Origin: Pythium myriotylum
Lineage: Eukaryota; Oomycota; Peronosporomycetes; Pythiales; Pythiaceae
Assembly: GCA_023091665.1 (NCBI GenBank)
Contig: JALJCQ010000022.1
Coordinates: forward strand, 1,302,001 to 1,366,000
DNA: 64,000 nucleotides
Direction: 5' to 3'
This document shows positions 61,531 through 64,000 of this stretch, in pieces (the first letter of the stretch is position 1; every line of letters begins with the position of its first letter). Below the pieces are notes generated by a model. The model did no database searches and was not told the origin of the DNA. It saw only the letters and a list, made by a program, of their open reading frames with translations. The position numbers and the translations under genes are program-made.

Positions 61531-62073
61531 ATGTCGCTTCTCAACCAACGAGCCCCGGATCTGGCACTCGTGGTGCTTGAATCGGGTGAGCCCCACAGTC
61601 TACTCGAGCTCGTACGTCGCACCAAACTGCCAACGATCGTACTCTTCTACGCGACCTGGAGCAGCGCTTGCGTGGATGAGGTCGAGCTCTTCGAGATGTG
61701 GTCTAAAGGGGGCCACAACAAATTCGCCAACTTCGTGCTCATCAACTTGGACCAGAACGTTGGCGACACGCTCAGGTTCCTCGACGAGATCAACCCCAAG
61801 ACCCTCAAACCGCGCGTCTGTCGTGATTTTCGCCACGGCGAAACGCCCACTGTGCTCCATTTCGGCTGCTACGACGTGCCCGAGCCGTACGCCGTGCAGC
61901 ACGTGCCTCACAAGGTCGTGATCGACGAGGAAGGCATCGTACGCCGCACGAATGAAGACTTCCACTGGGACGACATCGCTGGGATGCTGGCCCACAAGCA
62001 AGAGCTCAAGAAAAAGGCCGAGACCGACAAGACTTTTACATTCCTGTTCCCACAAGAAGAGTCCGTGCAGTAG
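61531..62073 (+). CDS. Thioredoxin-fold protein of the TlpA/nucleoredoxin kind
   Basis: 180 residues from the ATG at 61531 (MSLLNQRAPD). The order of elements is that of thioredoxin-like proteins: APDL, LPTIVLFYATWSSACVDEVE at the active-site position, FVLINLD, GETPTVLHFGCYDVPEPYAV and HKVVIDEEGIVRR (cis-Pro region). The active site has one Cys (SSAC) instead of CxxC, so it can be at best a one-cysteine thiol enzyme or a binding protein. The end is Lys-rich and acidic. No targeting signal is evident. Confidence 0.8.
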   Translation: MSLLNQRAPDLALVVLESGEPHSLLELVRRTKLPTIVLFYATWSSACVDEVELFEMWSKGGHNKFANFVLINLDQNVGDTLRFLDEINPKTLKPRVCRDFRHGETPTVLHFGCYDVPEPYAVQHVPHKVVIDEEGIVRRTNEDFHWDDIAGMLAHKQELKKKAETDKTFTFLFPQEESVQ

Positions 62074-62169
62074 TCGAAAATGACAGCACATTCACGAGAT
62101 CAAACAACGATTGTACTGGATCTTAGCACCCACTCAAACATGCAATCCATAGGCTACCCATCGAACCCT

Positions 62170-62412
62170 TCAGTAGCCGTACTTCTTTCCGTGGTTGTTG
62201 TAGCCCTTAACGTAGCCTCCGTGCCCATAGCCGTGGGGGTTCTTACCGTATCCTCCATAGCCATGGTTCTTGTAGTGGTGACGACGGTGGTGTGGGTTCT
62301 TTCCATTGTAGCCGTAGCCGTAGTCGCCGTGGGCCGTGGCAACGGAAACGAAAGCCGAGAGCATCACCACGAGAGCGAGAACGACGAGAAGAGCGAGCTT
62401 TGCGAGTGCCAT
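62170..62412 (-). CDS. Small secreted Gly/Tyr/His-rich protein
   Basis: 80 residues from the ATG at 62412: signal peptide at about 1-27 (MALAKLALLVVLALVVMLSA, then FVSVATA), then a mature part of about 53 residues almost wholly Gly, Tyr, His, Asn and Lys (GDYGYGYNGKNPHHRRHHY, YGKNPHGYGHGGY). No cysteine. Similar GYG/GGY peptides occur as wall-structural, metal-binding or antimicrobial peptides in several eukaryotes. The longer open frame upstream lacks a signal. Expression looks plausible from the CA-rich leader. Confidence 0.75.
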   Translation of the reverse strand: MALAKLALLVVLALVVMLSAFVSVATAHGDYGYGYNGKNPHHRRHHYKNHGYGGYGKNPHGYGHGGYVKGYNNHGKKYGY

Positions 62413-62829
62413 GGCGTGGAAGGAGGTGAAGAAGTTGGTCGATTGGAGGCGTTTTCGAAGACGAGGCAAATCGCGAAGTGAGGACACGAGAGTTCGCGGT
62501 CGGAGATGATTTAGGCAAGTTTTCTCTCTGCCAACGTTCAGCAATCCATCAACTAACAGCTCCATGGTTGAAGTTTGAGAGACTGGTAGATGGGTGAGAA
62601 GAACTGATGGCGTGGCAAAGAGAAACGAAGTTGACAGCATCGTTTTTGCAAACATGTACGAGGGTGCGGGCATGAAACACTAGTTGGAATCAATGATGAA
62701 GTCGTGAACTTGCACTTTACGGCCTTGCGTTGCTGAGAGGCGCCCGAGAGAAAGTGCTTCATGTCAAGGTAGATTACTTAGATTACGCAAATAAGGTACT
62801 TCAGTAGCCTGGAAATGAAGTGCAGCAGT
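62413..62829. other. Intergenic region
   Basis: About 420 bp holding the promoter of the small secreted gene and the 3' UTR of the pseudokinase. Nothing else was recognised. Confidence 0.4.
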
Positions 62830-64000
62830 CTATGCAGACGTCGTCGAGGTTCCTTGGCGTTGAAGTGGCGTTTTGAAATTGTTGGCGCGATAGCTTTTCC
62901 GTCGAGAAAGCGGTTTGTCGCTAGCCGTCGGCAGTCCGCGAGACACGGCGAGCTGTTGCTGTGCTCTTCGATCCTGCTTCTCTTTCTCTTCGTAGACGCG
63001 TCGCTCCGCTCGCTGTCTGGCTCGCTGCAGCGCCTTCTTCTCTTTATATTGGACGACGTATGCGTGGTTACGACTCGCGTTGATGCGCATACTGTGACGC
63101 ACCGTGCTCTTCATGCCTGAGTCGAGGCGGAATCCAGAGAACAACGAGTCGATAGGCGGGGTATCCGCGTGGGCAAACAGCTCGCAGCTCAGCAGTTGGT
63201 CAATACTCATGAGGAAGCCACCACCGCTGCTGCTGCTGTTGCTACTGTCGCCCGCGGTCTCTTCACCGACAATGGACACGGCGTCGTCCTCGGCCTTGTC
63301 CTCGCTCAACGCATCTTTCTCTTTCTTTGGTGGGTAGAATATCAGCTCGAGCACGTCTGCGATCTGTGGCGCCATCAACTCCAGCACACTGTCCTCGGGC
63401 TGGGTCGTCGGCAGCTCCATGCCCGTGGCCATCTCGTACAGTAAGTGGCCAAAGAGCAGGACGTCGACGTCGACCTTGGACTCGAGCGGCACAGTCAGCT
63501 CGCGAATGTGCTTGTGGCGGTCGACAGCCAGCAGTGGCGTGTAGATCTCGGCCAGGCGCGCGTTCCCGTCGTCGATGACCACGTTCCCGGCGCTCAGATT
63601 GTCGCAGACAATCCCTTTGGTGCGCAGCGCATTGAGCGCCTCGAGGATCTGGCGTCCAAACTTGGCGATCTCGTCAAACGGCAGCGCGGACGCGCGGTCG
63701 AGTCGGTATTTGTCTTCGAACGCGTGCGTGGGGCAGGCGCGGTGGATGCGGTCGCGGACGGAGCCGGCTGCGACAAACGGCTGCACGACGAGGATCGCGC
63801 GCTTCTCTTTCGAGTAGTAGATCTCGACCACGGGCAGCACGTACGGGTGCTTGAGCGTGACGAGCAGCGCCTTGAGCTTGTAGAGCGCGTCTTTGTCCTT
63901 GTGCAAGTCGAGAAAGCTGAGCGCGGCCGGGAAAAGCGTCATGAGCATCTCGCCGCAGCGGTCTCTCTGCAGGTTCGCGAGGTCCACGCGGAAGGAAAAC
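62830..64000 (-). CDS. PXK/SLOB-like pseudokinase, partial (5' end outside window)
   Basis: At least 389 residues, running off the right edge; the frame is still open at 64000, so the start lies beyond. A kinase-like fold is visible: KLKALLVTLKHPYVLPVVEI, VVQPFVAAGSVRDRI, then ALRTKGIVCDNLSAGNVVID where the catalytic HRD should be (CDN). LAEIYTP replaces DFG. Both catalytic motifs are degenerate, so it should not phosphorylate. The pattern matches the PXK / slowpoke-binding-protein family, which binds membranes through an upstream PX domain; that part is not in view. The C-terminus is a long Arg/Lys/Glu-rich coil with Ser-rich linkers. Confidence 0.8.
   Translation of the reverse strand, partial: FSFRVDLANLQRDRCGEMLMTLFPAALSFLDLHKDKDALYKLKALLVTLKHPYVLPVVEIYYSKEKRAILVVQPFVAAGSVRDRIHRACPTHAFEDKYRLDRASALPFDEIAKFGRQILEALNALRTKGIVCDNLSAGNVVIDDGNARLAEIYTPLLAVDRHKHIRELTVPLESKVDVDVLLFGHLLYEMATGMELPTTQPEDSVLELMAPQIADVLELIFYPPKKEKDALSEDKAEDDAVSIVGEETAGDSSNSSSSGGGFLMSIDQLLSCELFAHADTPPIDSLFSGFRLDSGMKSTVRHSMRINASRNHAYVVQYKEKKALQRARQRAERRVYEEKEKQDRRAQQQLAVSRGLPTASDKPLSRRKSYRANNFKTPLQRQGTSTTSA

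Noticed and set aside
62080..62481. Val/Ala-rich plus-strand frame
   Set aside because: It is the antisense of the Gly/Tyr-rich secreted gene, which has a signal peptide and typical composition.

Overview
The window reads as nuclear DNA of an oomycete, most likely a saprolegnialean water mould (Saprolegnia/Aphanomyces type). This is inferred from gene content: secreted PAN/Apple-domain proteins, secreted subtilases and a papain-type protease carrying PAN domains, an elicitin-like domain, a Crinkler-like remnant, TKL kinases with one membrane span, and sparse 60-80 bp GT-AG introns. Species cannot be fixed from sequence alone. No tRNA, rRNA, CRISPR or bacterial operon structure was seen.

Layout. 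0-7 kb: a 5'-truncated LINE insertion with a 17-bp target-site duplication, a puromycin-sensitive-type M1 aminopeptidase (+), and a C1A cysteine protease with three PAN domains (-). 7.4-13.5 kb: a tandem array of three membrane-anchored TKL kinases, all on the minus strand; the third has an elicitin-like ectodomain. 15.4-25.5 kb: two almost identical cytochrome P450 genes flanking a 3.4-kb inverted repeat whose 1.3-kb arms each carry the same secreted Gly-rich gene with an RNLR motif. 25.7-31.4 kb: a complete TTAA-bounded piggyBac-like transposon (transposase broken by one nonsense codon), itself holding a nested, decayed Mutator-like element with a 10-bp target duplication.

32-45 kb is a duplication-rich secretome block: two intact subtilases, two subtilase pseudogenes, a three-PAN protein, and a family of small six-cysteine secreted proteins (three genes plus a fragment), two of which form another inverted repeat. 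45.6-49 kb: an APC amino-acid/polyamine transporter and a protein with two cyclic-nucleotide-binding domains. 49-58 kb: a LINE remnant, a secreted HExxH metallopeptidase, a duplicated promoter-like unit, an F420/NADP-type oxidoreductase, a Crinkler-like relic, a second three-PAN protein, a subtilase relic and a third intact subtilase. 58.9-64 kb: ordinary genes (questin-oxidase-like protein, GNAT acetyltransferase, thioredoxin-fold protein, Gly/Tyr-rich secreted peptide, partial PXK-like pseudokinase).

How it fits together: much of the window encodes secreted or surface proteins (three protease families, PAN adhesive modules, small Cys-rich and Gly-rich proteins) plus candidate surface receptors, as expected of an organism feeding on or infecting a host. 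The dominant structural theme is inverted duplication at every scale, from perfect 10-34 bp palindromes of unrelated sequence, through 450-bp and 1.3-kb inverted gene copies, to gene-conversion-like homogenisation of P450 bodies and subtilase 3' ends.
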